From DAOVRD01 sp964521715 (GTDB taxonomy: Bacteria > Planctomycetota > Brocadiia > SM23-32): 64,000 nt of DNA. A program made the translations under genes and the position numbers. Location: contig CAZFSS010000007.1 of NCBI GenBank assembly GCA_964521715.1, positions 1 through 64,000 on the forward strand, in the 5' to 3' direction. Of this stretch, positions 61,564 through 64,000 are shown one piece after another; the stretch's first letter is position 1, and each line of letters starts with the position of its first letter. The notes beneath the pieces were generated by a model that was given only the letters and a program-made list of their open reading frames with translations, was not told where the DNA came from and did not search any database.

Positions 61564-64000
61564 ATGGCGAGATGGCATCATGCTGCCGTGTTGTGGTGTG
61601 CCGCGGTCCTGGCGTGCAGCGTTGCGGCGGCCGATCCGGCGGAAGGCGAACTCAGCCCCGCGCCTCCGGCGCCGCCCTCCCCCGCCCGGTACGTGATCGA
61701 GCAGGTGAGCGTCCTGGCCGCTCCGCAGGCCGGCGCGCTGCGGGGCACGATGTCCGTGCGGGTGCGGTGCCTGACCGGCGAGGAGACGTGGGTGCCGCTC
61801 TTCGCGGGCAACGTCGGCGTGGTCTCGGCCCGGGCGGCGGGCGGCGGCCTGTTCGGCACGGCGCCCCTGCCCATGCGGCAGCAGGATGCGGTCGGCGTCC
61901 TTCTCGCCAGCAAGGGCGAGTACTCGCTTGAGATCGAGTTCGCCACGCCGATCGCGCGCGACCGGCAGACCGATTCTGCCCTGATCCCCATGGTGCCCGC
62001 ACTGAGCGCGGCCTACGAAGTGACGCTGCCGGGGGAGAACCTGGAGGTCCGCCTCGAGCCCGACGTCCCCTACCAGGAGGAGGCTGCAGGCGGGCTGACA
62101 ACGGTCACGGTCTACGGCACGGTCGAGGGGGAGCTCCGCCTGTTCTGGAAGCCGGGGCCGGAGGTCCGCAAGGTCGAGACCATCGCCTTCGCCGAGCAGA
62201 ACATGCTGCTGGACATCTCGCCCGGCCTCTTGCGGGTCGAGACGCGGATCGACTACACGCTGCTCCAGGGCCAGATGACCGAAGCCCTCGTCGCCCTGCC
62301 CGAAGGCTACTCCCTGCTGAAAGTGGAGGGCGACAACATGCGGAGCTGGGACCTCCGCGCGGACGACGCCGGCCGGAGCATGCTGGCCGTGAGCCTGCTG
62401 GAGCCGGCGGACGCGCGATTCGGCCTGACGCTCACGCTCGAGAGGACGCTGGACCCGGTGCCGGTCGAGATCGAGGCGCCGCAGATCGAAGTCCTGGACG
62501 TCGCCCGCGAGCGCGGGGCCGTGGCCGTTGCTGTCGAGAAGGGCCTCCAGGCGGAGATCGTCCAGAAGAGCAACATCGGGCAGGTGAACCTGTCCGAGAT
62601 GCCCATCGCGCTCCAGGCGCTGGGGGATCGCTTCAGCCTCGGCCTGCGGTACCTGGCGCGGCCGTTCGCGGTGAAGCTGCGCGTGTCCACGATCGAGCCG
62701 AAGGTCTACGGCGAGGTGTCGTGCCTGACCGTCGCCTCCCTGGAGCGGTTCCGCCAGCAGTGGGACGTGCAGTATGAGATCCGCAACGCAGGCCTGTTCC
62801 AGCTCAAGCTCCGGCTCGACCGCGGCATGAAGCTGGTGAGCCTCCACGGGGAGAACATCAACAACCAGAGCCTCGACCCCGCGACCAACGTGCTGACCGT
62901 GGACCTGCGCTCGAAGGCGGAGGGCACCTATCGCCTGAGCCTCCAGACCTCGAGCGAGATCGCCGATCCCGAACGCGCCGTCCTGCCGACGCTCGAACTC
63001 GTGGGCGCCGAGCGGCAGTGGGGCACCATCGCCGTCTCGGCAGACTCCGGCATCGCAGTCGAGGCCAGGGCGCTCACGGGGATCAGCCAGGTGGACGTGG
63101 CCGAGCTGAGCGGCATCCAGGCGGTTCAGGAGATGGTGGCCGCGCAGAGGACGCCTGAGCCGGCGCTGGCCTTGCGCTACCTGAGCTTCCCGTACAGGCT
63201 GGAGCTCGTCGTCAGCCACATCGAGCCCGAGCTGAAGGTCGAGCCGCTGCACATGGTACAGATCACGCGCAAGAACCTGCGCTACTACTGCGCGTTCAAC
63301 TACCACATCAAGAAGGCCGGCGTCTTCCAGCTCCGCATGCACGTGCCGGCGGAGCTGCGGGGCAGCCTGCAGGTCAAAGGCGACAAGGTGGAGGACTACT
63401 CGTATGACGCCGCCGCCAGCACGCTGACCATCCAGCTTACGGAGAAGGCGCTGGACGAACTGACGGTCGAGCTCGAGACGGAGGTGCTGCTCGGCAAGGA
63501 ACTGCCGAAGCCCGGCGAGTCGGACACATTCCCCATTGCGGCGATCTACGCGCTGGACTGCGAGCAGGAGCGGGGCTACATCGCCCTCGCCACGGATGAG
63601 GGCATCCGGCTGAAGCGGGCGGGCGAGGGCGGGCCGCTGCACGACGTGGACGTGCAGGAGATCCCGCCCGCGCTGCTCCAGCGCGCGCCCAACGCGAAGC
63701 TCGCCTTCCGCCTGGTCGAGTCGCCCTGGGACCTGAAGGTCGAGGTCACCAGCATCTCGCCCAAGATCACGGCGCAGACCTTCAACTACGTGCGCTTCGG
63801 CGAGGATTACCTGATGGGCGCCTCGACCGTGGAGTTCACCATCCAGTACGCGGGCGTCGAGGAGTTCCTGGTGCGCCTGCCCGAAGGCATCTCCGAGCCG
63901 AACATCCGCGGCGAGAACATCAAGATCCAGGAGAAGGTCAAGGAAGAGGAGCCGAAACCGGGCGACCTCTGGCGCATCACCCTGCAAAGCGAGGCGAAGG
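61564..64000 (+). CDS. Second giant exported protein with about 177-residue repeats, partial
   Basis: An open frame of 812 residues runs from the ATG two bases after the previous stop to the window end without a stop. A signal peptide (MARWHHAAVLWCAAVLACSV, cleaved near AAA-DP) shows export. The rest is almost entirely beta-rich. Three related modules begin near residues 361, 537 and 715 (LRYLARPFAVKLRV, LRYLSFPYRLELVV and FRLVESPWDLKVEV), spaced 176 and 178 residues apart. Each continues with P-rich strands and an AG-F-L-hydrophobic segment. The modules resemble those in the preceding giant protein, so the pair arose by duplication. The large antisense frame here has no recognisable family. 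Confidence 0.82.
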   Translation, partial: MARWHHAAVLWCAAVLACSVAAADPAEGELSPAPPAPPSPARYVIEQVSVLAAPQAGALRGTMSVRVRCLTGEETWVPLFAGNVGVVSARAAGGGLFGTAPLPMRQQDAVGVLLASKGEYSLEIEFATPIARDRQTDSALIPMVPALSAAYEVTLPGENLEVRLEPDVPYQEEAAGGLTTVTVYGTVEGELRLFWKPGPEVRKVETIAFAEQNMLLDISPGLLRVETRIDYTLLQGQMTEALVALPEGYSLLKVEGDNMRSWDLRADDAGRSMLAVSLLEPADARFGLTLTLERTLDPVPVEIEAPQIEVLDVARERGAVAVAVEKGLQAEIVQKSNIGQVNLSEMPIALQALGDRFSLGLRYLARPFAVKLRVSTIEPKVYGEVSCLTVASLERFRQQWDVQYEIRNAGLFQLKLRLDRGMKLVSLHGENINNQSLDPATNVLTVDLRSKAEGTYRLSLQTSSEIADPERAVLPTLELVGAERQWGTIAVSADSGIAVEARALTGISQVDVAELSGIQAVQEMVAAQRTPEPALALRYLSFPYRLELVVSHIEPELKVEPLHMVQITRKNLRYYCAFNYHIKKAGVFQLRMHVPAELRGSLQVKGDKVEDYSYDAAASTLTIQLTEKALDELTVELETEVLLGKELPKPGESDTFPIAAIYALDCEQERGYIALATDEGIRLKRAGEGGPLHDVDVQEIPPALLQRAPNAKLAFRLVESPWDLKVEVTSISPKITAQTFNYVRFGEDYLMGASTVEFTIQYAGVEEFLVRLPEGISEPNIRGENIKIQEKVKEEEPKPGDLWRITLQSEAK

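Noticed and set aside
61351..63987. 878-residue minus-strand frame opposite the second giant protein
   Set aside because: The plus-strand frame has a signal peptide, repeats and tight coupling to the previous gene; the minus frame shows none of these.

Overview
The window is GC-rich bacterial DNA with densely packed genes on both strands. It contains one 10-base N gap (37705-37714), so it is a scaffold, most likely from a metagenome assembly. I saw no rRNA, CRISPR array, transposase, phage gene or replication origin. The gene content points to the PVC superphylum and most likely to Planctomycetota. The indicators are a 725-residue GreA with a very long N-terminal extension (known from Chlamydiae and relatives), a signal peptidase I enlarged to 530 residues, a FloA/NfeD cluster, several GH130 paralogues, DUF5060-, DUF4832- and DUF362-type proteins, and giant exported proteins with a pilin-like helix. 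This assignment is inference from gene families; no marker gene was compared.

Layout. 1-2.7 kb (minus): two NfeD proteins, a broken floA copy and a partial floA. 2.8-9 kb (minus): PfkB sugar kinase, serA, a sugar-nucleotide-reductase-like SDR, a GH5-type hydrolase and a phosphohexomutase. 9.2-10.2 kb (plus): a YkvA-type membrane protein and a creatininase-family amidohydrolase. 10.3-17.8 kb (minus): Cys-rich protein, FTCD-C protein, L,D-transpeptidase, a GGDEF protein with a GGDEF-less paralogue, an enlarged LepB, and LepA. 18.0-20.1 kb (plus): tRNA-Lys(CTT), then an HD-GYP protein. 20.3-27.6 kb (minus): amidohydrolase, two secreted polysaccharide-related proteins, and GreA. 27.7-35.3 kb: two GH130 proteins, a TAT-exported DUF362 protein, a large unrecognised protein, an SdiA-regulated-type lipoprotein and a second amidohydrolase. 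35.3-43.4 kb: copper P-type ATPase, transketolase, sugar isomerase/epimerase, a third GH130 and a membrane protein. 43.4-52.9 kb (minus): an MFS/spermidine-synthase/TPR fusion, a URO-D-family protein, a large hybrid histidine kinase, an AGDEF-type cyclase-like protein and a small peptide.

53.1-64 kb (plus): a VOC protein, followed by what looks like one transcription unit behind a near-consensus promoter. It encodes an HTH/zinc-ribbon protein, a radical SAM/SPASM enzyme, a small membrane protein with cysteines, a short signal peptidase I, and two giant exported proteins that share about 175-residue modules. The second giant gene runs off the window end. This unit is the best candidate for an undescribed system: a maturase, a dedicated processing peptidase and very large envelope proteins under one regulator.

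The remaining genes suggest a carbohydrate-degrading organism (GH5, GH130 x3, DUF5060, DUF4832, sugar isomerase, PfkB, phosphohexomutase, transketolase). It uses c-di-GMP signalling (one GGDEF, one AGDEF, one HD-GYP). Unusually clear sigma70-type promoters, TTGnnn-16/17-TATAAT-like, can be read upstream of many transcription units.
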